From Gloeobacter morelensis MG652769 (lineage in GTDB: Bacteria > Cyanobacteriota > Cyanobacteriia > Gloeobacterales > Gloeobacteraceae): a DNA stretch of 64,000 nt. Shown here in pieces: positions 1-10,740 of the stretch (positions are counted from its first letter, which is position 1; each line of letters opens with the position of its first letter). Below the pieces are notes generated by a model, which saw nothing but the letters and a program-made list of their open reading frames with translations, had not been told where the DNA came from and searched no databases. Where the stretch lies: positions 2,170,001 through 2,234,000 of the forward strand of contig NZ_CP063845.1 of NCBI RefSeq assembly GCF_021018745.1, in the 5' to 3' direction. The position numbers were made by a program, and so were the translations under genes.

Positions 1-1
1 T

Positions 2-1636
2 CTGGGCGATTGGCGCTGCTACTTCAGCTTCTGTGTCGATCACAAGGTGATCGGCATCCAGTACCTGGTGACGACCTTTTTCTTCTACCTGCTGGGCGGC
101 GCCCTGGCGATGGTCATCCGCGCCGAGCTGATGACCCCTGGGGCCGAACTGGATCGCTCGCTCTACAACGGCGTGTTTACCATCCACGCGACGATCATGA
201 TCTTTCTTTGGATCATTCCGACCCTGGCGGGCTTCGGCAACTTCCTGGTGCCTTTGATGATTGGTGCCCGGGACATGGCCTTTCCGCGGCTCAACGCCCT
301 CAGTTTCTGGATGATTCCGCCCGGGGGGCTGCTTCTGCTTTCGAGCTTTTTTGTGCAAAGCGGAGCAGCCGGTGCCGGTTGGACCTCCTATCCACCCCTC
401 AGCACCCAGCAGGTGCAGGTGGGCGACTTGTTGGTGACCAACTTCGGTCAGGTCATCTGGATTGCGAGCGTTGTCTTTTTGGGCACGTCATCGATCCTGG
501 CAGCCCTCAACTTCATCGTCACGATCGTGGCGATGCGCACCGAGGGGATGGAGCTGTTTCGGATGCCGCTATTTTGCTGGGCGACGCTCACCGCCTCGTG
601 CATCACGCTGCTGGGCACTCCGGTCCTGGCCGGGGCGGTGATTTTGCTCGCCTTTGATCTACTTTTGGGAACCGTCTTTTTCAACCCGACCGGCGGCGGC
701 GACCCGGTGGTCTACCAGCACATGTTCTGGTTCTATTCCCACCCGGCGGTCTACATTATGGTCCTGCCGGCGATGGGGATCATCTCCGAGGTGCTGCCGG
801 TCTTCTCGCGCAAACCGATCTTCGGCTACAAGGCGATCGCCATTTCGAGCATGGGTATTGCCGTGCTGGGCTTTCTGGTCTGGGCGCACCACATGTTCAC
901 CTCCGGTACCCCCGACTGGCTGCGCATGTTCTTCATGGTCACTTCGTTTTTGATCGCGGTACCCACCGGCATCAAGGTCTTCAGCTGGCTGGGCACGATC
1001 TGGGGCGGCAAGCTGGAACTGTCTTCGGCGATGCTCTTTGCCATGGGCTTTGTCTCGATGTTCGTCGTAGGCGGCCTGTCGGGCATCATGCTCGCCTCGG
1101 TGCCGGTGGATATCCACGTCCACGACACCTACTTCGTGGTCGCCCACCTGCACTACGTACTCTTTGGCGGCAGCGTCTTCGCCATCTATGCGGGGCTTTA
1201 CTACTGGTTTCCAAAGATGACCGGGCGGCTGCTCAACGAGACCTGGGGCAAGATCCACTTCGCCCTCACCTTCATCGGTTTCAACCTGTGCTTCTTGCCG
1301 ATGCACCAGTTGGGACTGCAGGGAATGCCCCGGCGCGTCGCCGAGTACGCCGAGCAGTTCCAGAGCCTCAACGTGCTGGTGAGTATCGGCGGCTTCCTGC
1401 TGGGTATCTCGACGTTGCCCTTTTTGTTCAATGCCATCTACAGCTGGCTGTGGGGACCGAAGGCCCCGGCCAATCCCTGGCGGGCTTTGACCTTGGAATG
1501 GACCACCGCCTCGCCGCCGCCGGTCGAGAACTTCGAGTACCTGCCGGTGGTCACCGCCGGTCCTTACGAGTACGGTACGGTCGGCTCCAGCCCCGAGGGC
1601 GACACGCCGACGGCCATCTCCCAACCTAAGTCCTGA
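2..1636 (+). CDS. ctaD: Cytochrome c oxidase subunit I (5' partial)
   Basis: Subunit I of a haem-copper terminal oxidase, the membrane subunit that reduces O2 and pumps protons. The frame is already open at base 2 (GDWRCYFSFCVDHK), so the true start lies before the window; 544 residues are visible. Family marks seen: TIHATIMIF (low-spin haem histidine) near base 180, WFYSHPAVYIMVLP (CuB His and the cross-linked Tyr) near 728, AHHMFTSG (two CuB His) near 885, and HDTYFVVAHLHY (haem a3 and haem a ligands) near 1121. About twelve membrane segments fit the family. ctaE follows after 18 bp, as in the usual ctaCDE order; ctaC would be upstream of the window. Confidence 0.96.
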   Translation: MGDWRCYFSFCVDHKVIGIQYLVTTFFFYLLGGALAMVIRAELMTPGAELDRSLYNGVFTIHATIMIFLWIIPTLAGFGNFLVPLMIGARDMAFPRLNALSFWMIPPGGLLLLSSFFVQSGAAGAGWTSYPPLSTQQVQVGDLLVTNFGQVIWIASVVFLGTSSILAALNFIVTIVAMRTEGMELFRMPLFCWATLTASCITLLGTPVLAGAVILLAFDLLLGTVFFNPTGGGDPVVYQHMFWFYSHPAVYIMVLPAMGIISEVLPVFSRKPIFGYKAIAISSMGIAVLGFLVWAHHMFTSGTPDWLRMFFMVTSFLIAVPTGIKVFSWLGTIWGGKLELSSAMLFAMGFVSMFVVGGLSGIMLASVPVDIHVHDTYFVVAHLHYVLFGGSVFAIYAGLYYWFPKMTGRLLNETWGKIHFALTFIGFNLCFLPMHQLGLQGMPRRVAEYAEQFQSLNVLVSIGGFLLGISTLPFLFNAIYSWLWGPKAPANPWRALTLEWTTASPPPVENFEYLPVVTAGPYEYGTVGSSPEGDTPTAISQPKS

Positions 1637-1654
1637 CGCTCCGGATAGACACAG

Positions 1655-2281
1655 ATGCAATCACCGATCAGTTCCAACGACGCGGCGATGTCCCAGGCAA
1701 TCGGCCATGGCGACGGCCACGGCCACGGCCACGGCGAGCACCCTGACCTGCGCATGCTCGGTTTCACGCTGTTTTTGATCTCGGAGGGGATGCTCTTCGT
1801 GGGCCTGTTCGTGGCCTACCTCACCTACCGGGCTGCCGCCCCGGCCTGGCCGCCGGCGGGCACCCCCGAACTGGAGAAGATTCTGCCTGCCATCTTCACG
1901 GTCATCCTGGTGGCCAGTTCCGGGGTGATCATGCTCGCTGAGCGCGCCCTCAAGCACGGCGACATGGGTCAGTTCCGGCTATTTTGGTTACTCACCACGG
2001 CGATGGGCACCATCTTCGTAGCCGGCCAGGCCTACGAGTGGATGCACCTCGAATTCGGCCTCAAAGACGGCCTGTTCGGCGGCACGTTCTATGTGCTCAC
2101 CGGCTTCCACGGCATGCACGTGATCATCGGTCTGCTGTTGCAGGCGGTGGTCTTCTTCCGTTCGTTCAAGACCAACCACTACACCCCCGCAAGCCACTTT
2201 GGCGTTGGCGCCAGCTCGCTGTACTGGCACTTCGTAGACGTAGTCTGGATTTTCCTGTTCGCCCTGCTGTACATCATTTAG
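1655..2281 (+). CDS. ctaE: Cytochrome c oxidase subunit III
   Basis: Subunit III of the same oxidase, 208 residues, with about five membrane helices and the family stretches GMLFVGLFVAYLTYRA near the N-terminus and GFHGMHVIIGLLLQ near residue 150. The cytoplasmic N-terminus carries a striking His/Gly/Asp run (GHGDGHGHGHGEH, residues 18-30) that could bind metal; this is an observation, not a known function. No strong ribosome-binding site precedes the ATG at 1655, and an internal ATG at 1688 is an alternative start. It follows ctaD by 18 bp and is closed by a hairpin terminator at 2309. Confidence 0.95.
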   Translation: MQSPISSNDAAMSQAIGHGDGHGHGHGEHPDLRMLGFTLFLISEGMLFVGLFVAYLTYRAAAPAWPPAGTPELEKILPAIFTVILVASSGVIMLAERALKHGDMGQFRLFWLLTTAMGTIFVAGQAYEWMHLEFGLKDGLFGGTFYVLTGFHGMHVIIGLLLQAVVFFRSFKTNHYTPASHFGVGASSLYWHFVDVVWIFLFALLYII

Positions 2282-2308
2282 GCGAGCGGTCGGTTGTCCG
2301 TTTTGAGT

Positions 2309-2343
2309 CTGGGTACGGCTTGACTGTCCGTACCCAGTTTTTT
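2309..2343 (+). terminator. Rho-independent terminator of the ctaD-ctaE operon
   Basis: A perfect 10-bp stem (CTGGGTACGG / CCGTACCCAG, 2309-2318 and 2328-2337) with a 9-nt loop is followed at once by TTTTTT. It sits 27 bp after the ctaE stop, between ctaE and the convergent symporter gene. Confidence 0.88.
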
Positions 2344-2413
2344 GGGGAATAACTTGGTGCATTGCCCATCAACGCGGGTTGTCGGCCACAACAGTTGTCG
2401 GTGCTGGGCAATG

Positions 2414-4219
<1,806 letters not shown>

Positions 4220-4338
4220 ATCAAAACTGCAGACATATTACGGGCAAATGCACTGCCGGTGTGTTCACCGATACCTGCTGGCCGCTGCGATTGCTCCTGC
4301 AAGGGGCTACAGTGATCCCAGACGTTGCGAGGCAAGCG

Positions 4339-4530
4339 ATGGGTCCAGCCTGGATCGCACTGTCGCTGGTCGTCTGGGCGGCGGTCGCGGTGTATCTGTT
4401 GTTTACGGGCATTCCCCTGGTGCAGGCGTTGCCCGCCATGCTGCTGGCCCTCTTGCTGTACGGGATCGGGGTGCTGTGGATCTGGTGGAAGGGCCCCAAG
4501 CTGCCACCTTCCAAAGACACTCCAAAGTAG
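4339..4530 (+). CDS. Small two-helix membrane protein, unknown function
   Basis: A 63-residue protein beginning MGPAWIALSL, with two hydrophobic helices (about residues 3-22 and 29-48) joined by a short Gly/Pro turn and ending in a basic, Pro-rich tail (WKGPKLPPSKDTPK). An in-frame GTG at 4261 would add 26 residues, but that extension has no membrane or family character, so the ATG is preferred. No family recognised. It ends 28 bp before the GST-like gene and may be co-transcribed with it. Confidence 0.55.
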   Translation: MGPAWIALSLVVWAAVAVYLLFTGIPLVQALPAMLLALLLYGIGVLWIWWKGPKLPPSKDTPK

Positions 4531-4558
4531 AGCGCCGAATTTTTGCGGAGGTCATCGG

Positions 4559-5212
4559 ATGGAGCTTCCCGTTCTGGTCATCGGCAACAAAAACTATTCC
4601 TCCTGGTCGCTGCGCCCCTGGCTCGCCCTCAAGCAGGCCGGTTTCGCCTTCGAGGAAGTGCGCATCAGCCTGGATAGTTCCGAAACCCGCGCCCAAATCC
4701 TGGCCTACTCCCCCTCCGGGAAGGTGCCGGTGCTCACCCACGGCAAGCTGCGCATCTGGGAATCGCTCGCTATCTGTGAGTATGTCGCTGAGCAATTGCC
4801 TGAAGCCGGGCTGTGGCCTGCGGATCCGGCGGTGCGGGCGGTGGCGCGGGCCGCCAGCTGCGAGATGCACGCCGGTTTTGCCGCCCTGCGCGCCGGGATG
4901 CCCATGGACACCCGCGCCCGCCACACCCATTGGCCGATGCCCCCTGCCGTCATGGACGACATCGACCGCATCGCCAACCTGTGGCGCCGTTGCCGCATGG
5001 AGTACGGCAACGGCGGCGACTTTTTGTTTGGTCGCTTCACGATCGCCGATGCGATGTACGCGCCGGTGGTCACCCGCTTTATCAGCTACGGCGTTCTGCT
5101 CGACGAAGACCTTGGACAGTACTGCGAAGCGCTGTTAGCCCTCGCCCCTTTCCAGCGGTGGCTAGAAGAAGCCCGCCGAGAGATCGAGACCATAGATATA
5201 CCCCGACCCTGA
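4559..5212 (+). CDS. Glutathione S-transferase family protein
   Basis: A 217-residue cytosolic GST-fold protein. The N-terminal thioredoxin-like half shows NKNYSSWSLRPWLALKQAGF (catalytic Ser/Tyr region), the cis-Pro segment SGKVPVLTHG and the glutathione gamma-Glu contact WESLAICEYVAE. The C-terminal half is all-helical and contains GRFTIADAMYAPVVTRF, the conserved N-capping region. The start is supported by GCGGAGG 7 nt before the ATG. It belongs to the GST group with an SxxR-type active site found widely in bacteria; the substrate is unknown. Confidence 0.9.
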   Translation: MELPVLVIGNKNYSSWSLRPWLALKQAGFAFEEVRISLDSSETRAQILAYSPSGKVPVLTHGKLRIWESLAICEYVAEQLPEAGLWPADPAVRAVARAASCEMHAGFAALRAGMPMDTRARHTHWPMPPAVMDDIDRIANLWRRCRMEYGNGGDFLFGRFTIADAMYAPVVTRFISYGVLLDEDLGQYCEALLALAPFQRWLEEARREIETIDIPRP

Positions 5213-5217
5213 GCTTG

Positions 5218-5440
5218 ATGTCTTGCTTGAATGAAGCGTTCATCATTCATCCGCGCCAGGAAGGGCCGGTGCTCTACGACCAGTTTTTCGAGCTGTGCGC
5301 GCGGATGGGTTTTCGCCCCAAAGTGGTACGGGAGGCGACGACGCACCAGAACAGAATCGGCCTGGTGGTGGCGGGCATGGGCATCACGTTCCTGCCGGAG
5401 AGTCTGCAAGCGCAGGCCGGAAAACGCTTCGCCCATCCTC
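5218..5440 (+). pseudogene. Remnant of a LysR-type regulator (ligand-binding domain)
   Basis: Starting 5 bp after the GST stop, this frame reads FIIHPRQEGPVLYDQFFELC, then GFRPKVVREATTHQNRIGLV and AGMGITFLPESLQ. That is the distal half of a LysR-family substrate-binding domain. The helix-turn-helix and the first half of the domain are absent, and after QAQAGKR the frame runs into unrelated sequence, ending at 5493. It is a truncated, non-functional fragment. Confidence 0.7.
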
Positions 5441-5495
5441 GGCCATTTTCTGGCGGTCACCAAAGCAGTTGCAGACCTGTAGCAATCCTTTAGAG

Positions 5496-5540
5496 CAGGT
5501 GTCAGGGGTGAAGGCGCACTTACTGAACCCCTGGCACCTG
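5496..5540. repeat. Inverted repeat at the 3' end of chlD
   Basis: Arms CAGGTGTCAGGGGT (5496-5509) and ACCCCTGGCACCTG (5527-5540) pair over 14 bp with one G-T mismatch around a 17-nt loop, and end 1 bp from the chlD stop codon. There is no T-run on either side, so it may stabilise the chlD mRNA end or act as a weak terminator. Confidence 0.55.
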
Positions 5541-5541
5541 G

Positions 5542-7545
5542 TCAATCCCGCAATTGCGCAATCGCATCCTGCGTCGCCCGTGCCAGAGTCTGCTCACTCG
5601 CGCGGGGCAGGTAGAAGTAGCGCCCGCCCGCCTGGGTGGCCAGTTCTTTGGCAAAACCGGTGGAGACGAAGCGGTTTTCGGTGTCGATGACCAGCAACTT
5701 GAAACCGAGGGCGCCGATGCGGCCGGCGAGGGCGAGCAGTTCGGCTTTGATGTCGGGTTTGTCGTCCGTCGGCGGTTCGCCCAGGGAGCGGGCGAGGGGA
5801 ATGTTGCCCCGGCCGTCGGTGATCGCCACGATGATTACCTGGCCGACGTCGCCGGCGCTCTGGGCGTTCACTCCCAGGCGGATCGCCTGGCTGAGGGCGT
5901 GGGCCAACGGCGATCCGCCGCCGCAGGGTAATGACTCCAGACGCCTGCGCGCCTGGGCGATCGAGCGGGTGGGCGGCAGCAACACGTCGGCTTTTTCACC
6001 GCGAAAGGGGACGAGCGCCACCTTGTCGCGGTTTTGATACGCCTCGGTGAGCAGCTTCAACACGGCACCTTTGGCCGAGCGCATCCGGTTGAGGGCCATC
6101 GAACCGCTCGCATCGACCACGAAGGTGATGAGCGCCCCGGCCTTGCGCGCCAGGCGCTTGGCGCGCACATCGGCCGCCTCGACGATCACCCGCCTGCTGG
6201 GATCGCGCTCGCGGCGGGCCTTCTGGTGCGGCGCGGCGGCGCGCAGGGTGGCGTCCACGGCGATGCGGTTCACCCGGCCCCGGGGCAAGATCGGCTTGAC
6301 GTAGCGGCCGCGCGAGTCGGAATAAATCTTGGTGCGCGCCCCGGATTTGCTCTTGCGCCGTACTGTCTGGGCAAAGGCCAACAGCTGCGGATCGAGAATG
6401 ACCCCCTCGGCGTCGAAGACAAAATCCTCGGGTAGGCTCGGGGGCGCCTCCTGCTCCCCCGGTTCGTTGTCGTTTTCCTGGGGGTCGTCGTCCTGCCGCT
6501 CGTCCTCGTCCTGCTCCTGCTCGTCGGGAGGGGGCGGCGGTGGGGGGGGCGGCGGTGGGGGCTCCTCCGAGGGGATCACCGTCGAGCGCGGAATAATCAC
6601 CAGTTCGACCGCCCGGCGCAAGTCCTCGGCGTTGACGCGGGTGCGGCCATCGAGGGCGCAGTGCACCTTTGCCGCCCGGACGGCAAACAGTTCCGCCCGG
6701 TGGCCCTCTACCTCGCCGCGTACAGCTTCTTCGACCAGGTAGGCAATCTGCTCAGGTTCGATGGTCACTTCCGCGAGACGCTGGCGGGCAAGGACGATCT
6801 GCGTCTGCAATTCTTCGATCTCACTGCGGTGAGTGGCCACAAAGGCCGCCGGATCGCGGGCGTACCGGCGCGCTTGGTCCACTACTGCGAGGCGGTCCTC
6901 CAGACTCAACTGCGCCTCGGCAGGCAGGCAGATGGCGATGCGATCGAGCAGGTGTTCGCGCAGTTCGCCCTCTTCAGGGTTGAACGTGGCGAGCAACACC
7001 ATTGCGCAGGGATGCTCGAAACTGATCCCCTCGCGCTCGACGCGGTTGATGCCCTCGCTGAGGGTCGTGAGCAACAAATTGGCGATCTGGTTGTCGAGCA
7101 GGTTGATCTCGTCGACGTAGAGGATGCCCCGATTCGCCTCGGCGAGCAGCCCCGGCTGAAGGACGGGTTCGCCCAGGCGCATCGATTTTTCGAGATCGAC
7201 GGTGCCGATCACCCGGTCCTCGGTGGCCCCGAGGGGCACCTGCACAAAGGGCACCGGCCGCATCGCCCGCTGGGGCTCCCGCTCGGCGTAGAGGCGGCGG
7301 CAGTGGTCGCACCAGGACTCGGGCCGCTCGGGATCGTCGTTTGCCGGGCAACCGGCAATCACTTCGATGGGGGGCAGCAGGGCGTGGATGCCCCGGGCCA
7401 TCACCGATTTGGCCGTGCCGCGCCGACCGCTGATGGCCACCCCCCCCAGTCCCGGGTCGGTGACCGCCAATAGCAGCGCGAGCTTGATCGCCTCCTGGGC
7501 GACGACGGCAGTAATTGGAAAGGCAAGGGGCGCAGAGGCAGTCAT
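5542..7545 (-). CDS. chlD: Magnesium chelatase subunit D
   Basis: The D subunit of protoporphyrin IX magnesium chelatase (ChlH/ChlI/ChlD), which inserts Mg2+ at the first committed step of chlorophyll synthesis. 667 residues. The N-terminal AAA+ half has [20 protein letters not shown] (Walker A) and [20 protein letters not shown] (Walker B). A linker of twelve consecutive prolines, then a long Asp/Glu/Gln-rich run, follows at about residues 325-375. The C-terminal von Willebrand A domain carries the MIDAS motif [11 protein letters not shown]. The ATG at 7545 (MTASAPLAF) overlaps the mutT stop by 4 bp, implying translational coupling; the longer frame upstream is the antisense of mutT. Confidence 0.94.
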   Translation of the reverse strand: MTASAPLAFPITAVVAQEAIKLALLLAVTDPGLGGVAISGRRGTAKSVMARGIHALLPPIEVIAGCPANDDPERPESWCDHCRRLYAEREPQRAMRPVPFVQVPLGATEDRVIGTVDLEKSMRLGEPVLQPGLLAEANRGILYVDEINLLDNQIANLLLTTLSEGINRVEREGISFEHPCAMVLLATFNPEEGELREHLLDRIAICLPAEAQLSLEDRLAVVDQARRYARDPAAFVATHRSEIEELQTQIVLARQRLAEVTIEPEQIAYLVEEAVRGEVEGHRAELFAVRAAKVHCALDGRTRVNAEDLRRAVELVIIPRSTVIPSEEPPPPPPPPPPPPDEQEQDEDERQDDDPQENDNEPGEQEAPPSLPEDFVFDAEGVILDPQLLAFAQTVRRKSKSGARTKIYSDSRGRYVKPILPRGRVNRIAVDATLRAAAPHQKARRERDPSRRVIVEAADVRAKRLARKAGALITFVVDASGSMALNRMRSAKGAVLKLLTEAYQNRDKVALVPFRGEKADVLLPPTRSIAQARRRLESLPCGGGSPLAHALSQAIRLGVNAQSAGDVGQVIIVAITDGRGNIPLARSLGEPPTDDKPDIKAELLALAGRIGALGFKLLVIDTENRFVSTGFAKELATQAGGRYFYLPRASEQTLARATQDAIAQLRD

Positions 7546-7934
7546 GGGCAAAGGCGCTGCTGAATCAGCGGAATGAGCGGGGCGTTCGCCACCGGAAACG
7601 TGTAGCCGTCCAGTTCCCGCGGCTCCACCCACTCGACGGCATCGCAGGCGATCGCCCGGGCGGCGTCGCTCTCACTGTGGCACAGGTAGGCGCGGATGCG
7701 GACGACAAAATCGGAGTAGTCGTGCTCCAAGGTAGCCAGCAGTTCGCCCACGGTTACGGTAAGTCCCACTTCCTCCAGCACCTCGCGGGCCACGCACGCC
7801 TCAGGTGTCTCTCCGGGGAGGATTTTGCCGCCGGGAAACTCCCACAACCCACCCAGCGCCGCGTCCGCAGGCCTGCGATCGATCAGCACTTTGCCTGCGA
7901 AGCACACGATGCCGATGGCAATTGCTTTGGGCAT
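7542..7934 (-). CDS. mutT: MutT-type Nudix hydrolase (8-oxo-dGTPase-like)
   Basis: A 130-residue Nudix hydrolase that probably removes oxidised purine nucleotides such as 8-oxo-dGTP. It has a complete Nudix box: [23 protein letters not shown] at about residues 36-58, preceded by [10 protein letters not shown] as in MutT. The start ATG abuts the stop of the upstream gene (7935) and its stop overlaps the chlD ATG by 4 bp, so the three genes form one tight transcription unit. The exact substrate is inferred from family resemblance. Confidence 0.85.
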   Translation of the reverse strand: MPKAIAIGIVCFAGKVLIDRRPADAALGGLWEFPGGKILPGETPEACVAREVLEEVGLTVTVGELLATLEHDYSDFVVRIRAYLCHSESDAARAIACDAVEWVEPRELDGYTFPVANAPLIPLIQQRLCP

Positions 7935-8429
7935 TCAACCGGCCTGCGTCTCCACGCCGAGGGCAGTATCGATCTCTGCCAAATAGGCCGCCTCCGCCTC
8001 GCTCACCCGCTTGCCGCCGATACCCATAAATCCGCCTTCTTTGGCGGCCTCGGCCACCTTGCGGGCGATGGCCGCGAGCCAGCGGCAGTACTCCTCGGCT
8101 TCCTGGGGGCTGGCTTTTTCGGCGAGCAGGGCGACGCTTTGGCGGCACAGATCGAGCGTCTCGGCTTTGAATTGGGTGCGCGCTTCGGTGCTGTCGAGGC
8201 GGGGCTTGGTGTCCAGTTGCTTTTCCTCGGACAGGATGCCTTGGATGATGTTGTTGTCGGGAAAATCGGCGGCGCAGGCAATCGCGCCCATGGCAAGGGC
8301 TACGCCCTCCTGGAGCATGCCGAAAAAACCGCTTGCGGTGTCTGCCACCATCACCGCTGCCCCAATACTGAGGGGCGTCTCCCGCAACAGGCGCCACTCC
8401 CCGGCTGAAAAATCCGCTTTGGAAGTCAT
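7935..8429 (-). CDS. Conserved-looking protein of unknown function
   Basis: A 164-residue protein starting MTSKADFSAGEWRLLRETP, with a mildly hydrophobic Ala/Gly-rich segment at residues 20-50 (SIGAAVMVADTASGFFGMLQ), a helical middle region with EEYCRWLAAIARKVAEAAKEGG near residue 120, and an acidic tail. The start has a strong GGGGAGGAG 5 nt upstream. No family is recognised. It heads the unit with mutT and chlD, with zero bases between its stop and the mutT start. The helical, metal-free appearance gives no enzymatic clue. Confidence 0.75.
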   Translation of the reverse strand: MTSKADFSAGEWRLLRETPLSIGAAVMVADTASGFFGMLQEGVALAMGAIACAADFPDNNIIQGILSEEKQLDTKPRLDSTEARTQFKAETLDLCRQSVALLAEKASPQEAEEYCRWLAAIARKVAEAAKEGGFMGIGGKRVSEAEAAYLAEIDTALGVETQAG

Positions 8430-8493
8430 GCTGCTCCTCCCCGCTTCGCGTGTCTCGCGCCGATCGGCGCTTCCAGTAATATACCCAGCCGAC

Positions 8494-10131
8494 CTACTTC
8501 GCGACCGTCCCGCGCACCTGCGGTCTATCCACAACATCCAAGGGAATGGCGAAGTCGCGGGCGATCTCCCGGGCCGTCATCTTGGCGGACATCATCACCG
8601 CCGGGGTACCGCCGCCGGGTTGGGTGTTGGCGCCGACTAAGTAGAAGTTGGCGATGTCTTCGCTTTTGTTGTGGGGGCGAAAGTACGCCGACTGCCACAG
8701 CACCGGCTCGATGCCGAAACCGTTGCCCAGCCGGCTGTTGAGCGTGTGCTCGAAGTAGTCGGGGGTGATAAAGCTCTTGTAGACGAGCCGCTCGCCAAGC
8801 CCCGGGATATACCCACGCTCGTCCAAAAAGCGCAGCACCCGGTCTACGAAAGGATCGGCGAGTTTCGACCAGTCGAGGCCACTGCCGTTGTGGGGGACGG
8901 GTACGAGGGTATAGGCGCAGTGGTGCCCCGGCGGCGCCAGGCTCGGGTCGGTAACCGAAGGAATGTGCAGGTACTGCGAGAAGTCCTCCGCCAGGATCTT
9001 CCGGCCGAAGATGTCCTTGAGCAATTCTTCGTAGCGCGGACCGAGGATGATGTTGTGGTGCCTGAGATCTAGATCCAGCCCGTCCGAGCGAAAGCCGAAG
9101 TAGACAACCAACAGTGACATCGACTGGCGCGCAAGCTTCAGGCGCACGTCCGGATGGCTCGGCCGGTGGGCGCGGTCGATGAGTTTGAGATAGGTGTTGA
9201 CGTAATCGCCGTTGGAAGCGACGAGGTCCGCCGGGTGGCGGCTGCCGTCCACGAGCACGACGGCGGTGGCCCGGCGATGCTTGCCGCTGCTTTCAACTTC
9301 GATGCGGGCAACTTCGCTCCCATAGCGCATCGTCCCGCCCAGCTCTTCAAATTTGCGCACGAAGCCGCGCACGAGCGCCCCCGTGCCGCCCATGGCGAAG
9401 TGGATGCCCCAGGTCTTCTCGACAAAATGGATCATCGCGTAGATGGCGGGCACCGCGAGCGGGTTGCCGCCCACCAGCAAGGGCTCGAAGCTGAAGACCT
9501 GCCGGAGCTTGTCGCTTTTGAAGTAGCGCTTCACGAACGAAAACAAGGGCCGCACCGCATCCAGCTTCACCAGATCCGGGGCGATGCGCAGCATCGAGGG
9601 CACGTCGCGAAAGTACGTAAATCCCAATTCCAGAAAACCGCGCTCGAAGATGGCTCGCGCGTCGCGGTGAAAGCGCTCGTAGCCTTCAAGATCCTCCGGG
9701 GCAATGGCGCGGATCTGCGCGCGGGTGCGCTCGGGATCGCCGTCGTAGTCAAAGTACGTCCCGTCGTCGAAGTAAATGCGGTAAAAAGGCAAAATCGGAA
9801 TGATCTGGACATATTTGGAAGTGGCCGGCCCGCCGCTCACCCCCGAGGTGATGCGCGCGTTTGCATCCAGCACAGCCGCTGGAAAGTCCGGCTTGTCGAG
9901 TGCCGGTTGATCCCGTTCCAGGGCGAACAGTTCCTCGATAAAGTGGGGCACGGTGATCACCGTCGGCCCCATATCGAAGGTAAATCCCTCGGCGCGGCGC
10001 ACGTAGGCCCGCCCGCCCGGGCCGTCCAGCTTCTCGAAGATCGTCGTGTCAAACCCGAGACTCTGCAGACGGATCCCCAGCGAAAGCCCGCCGACCCCCG
10101 AACCGATGACAATGGCCTTCTTGCGCTCCAA
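8494..10131 (-). CDS. crtI: Phytoene desaturase, bacterial CrtI type
   Basis: An FAD-dependent carotenoid desaturase of the CrtI family, likely converting phytoene to lycopene. The N-terminus has the dinucleotide fold [20 protein letters not shown] with FEK at the strand end and GPGGRAY. The C-terminus has the CrtI signature FRPHNKSED, then [17 protein letters not shown]. The middle [20 protein letters not shown] is also CrtI-like. The last motif reads NTQPGGGTP where most enzymes have GTHPGAGIP, so relatives such as CrtN-type desaturases are possible. The start is uncertain: TTG at 10131 is preceded by AGAGGG, while a GTG at 10221 would add 30 residues without family character. Confidence 0.82.
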   Translation of the reverse strand: MERKKAIVIGSGVGGLSLGIRLQSLGFDTTIFEKLDGPGGRAYVRRAEGFTFDMGPTVITVPHFIEELFALERDQPALDKPDFPAAVLDANARITSGVSGGPATSKYVQIIPILPFYRIYFDDGTYFDYDGDPERTRAQIRAIAPEDLEGYERFHRDARAIFERGFLELGFTYFRDVPSMLRIAPDLVKLDAVRPLFSFVKRYFKSDKLRQVFSFEPLLVGGNPLAVPAIYAMIHFVEKTWGIHFAMGGTGALVRGFVRKFEELGGTMRYGSEVARIEVESSGKHRRATAVVLVDGSRHPADLVASNGDYVNTYLKLIDRAHRPSHPDVRLKLARQSMSLLVVYFGFRSDGLDLDLRHHNIILGPRYEELLKDIFGRKILAEDFSQYLHIPSVTDPSLAPPGHHCAYTLVPVPHNGSGLDWSKLADPFVDRVLRFLDERGYIPGLGERLVYKSFITPDYFEHTLNSRLGNGFGIEPVLWQSAYFRPHNKSEDIANFYLVGANTQPGGGTPAVMMSAKMTAREIARDFAIPLDVVDRPQVRGTVAK

Positions 10132-10231
10132 AGCTTCTGCCCTCTGTGACCGACGTTTGATTACAGATCGTAACACTCTTGCGGTTTGGGCGGCCTGCCA
10201 TACGCTGGCTAAGCGAAGCACATTACAGTAA

Positions 10232-10619
10232 TTATCTATTAATTCGCAAGTTCGCTGCTATCCAGTTAGAAAATTGTTCGCGGCTCATCTGCTCAGAGGC
10301 CACCTGCAAAATGATTCTTTCCTGTTCGTCTACAGTAGCGTCAGCCTCGTAGCCATTAAGCACCAGAAACACTTCCATAGCGGCATGACCGGTGCGCTTG
10401 TTTCCATCTATGAAAGGATGGTTTTGGATCAACGAAAAGCCGAGGGCTGCTTTGTCTGCCATTGTGGGATATAGATCTTGCCCGGCAAAGGTCATCCACA
10501 AACAGTTGGACTAGTGCCGATTCCAGGCTGCCCATATCACGAATACCCAAGGAACCGCCTGAGCGGGCAATGATTTGCTGGTGTAAAGCTAAGACTTCGG
10601 GTATACCCAGATAGCGCAT
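10232..10619 (-). pseudogene. Doc/Fic-type toxin, frameshifted
   Basis: A death-on-curing type toxin of the Fic fold, which in active form transfers phosphate or AMP to a translation factor. The first part (MRYLGIPEVLALHQQIIARS, then GSLESALVQ) is in one frame and the rest ([10 protein letters not shown], then the Fic core [20 protein letters not shown]) in another. Between the conserved Gln and Met there are 10 nt where the family needs a multiple of three, so a 1-nt insertion near 10497-10507 breaks the gene. ATG at 10619 overlaps the antitoxin stop (ATGA), the classic toxin-antitoxin arrangement. Confidence 0.82.
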
Positions 10620-10740
10620 CAAGCCAGTCGCCGGTACAACTCGGCATTTTTATCAAAGACATAATCGGCTGCTTGTTCAAATGCCTTGTCTTGGTGACTC
10701 AATAGTCCCTCGATACCGATTAGCACCAGTTCTTCCAAAG
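10619..10740 (-). pseudogene. Doc antitoxin, C-terminal part (split by an IS)
   Basis: The C-terminal 37 codons of the antitoxin, reading EELVLIGIEGLLSHQ, then AADYVFDKNAELYRRLA and stop. The tail is the toxin-neutralising segment found in short antitoxins paired with Doc. The gene is interrupted at 10740 by the IS starting at 10741; its N-terminal 28 codons lie beyond the element (11972-12055). Removing the IS and one 8-bp duplication restores a 65-residue frame that reads through the junction as SLEELVLIG. Confidence 0.85.
10733..10740. repeat. Target site duplication, left copy (TTCCAAAG)
   Basis: TTCCAAAG immediately left of the ISL3-family element; identical to 11972-11979 on the right. 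Eight bp is the usual duplication size for this family. Confidence 0.95.

Noticed and set aside
659-1660. A 333-codon open frame opposite ctaD
   Set aside because: Low-complexity Arg/Gly/Asp-rich shadow of a clear ctaD gene.
5496-5540. Strong terminator for chlD
   Set aside because: The stem is long but has no T-run in either direction, so it is reported only as an inverted repeat.
6525-6565. G-rich run in chlD as a regulatory or quadruplex element
   Set aside because: It encodes the poly-proline linker normal for ChlD; no need for another role.
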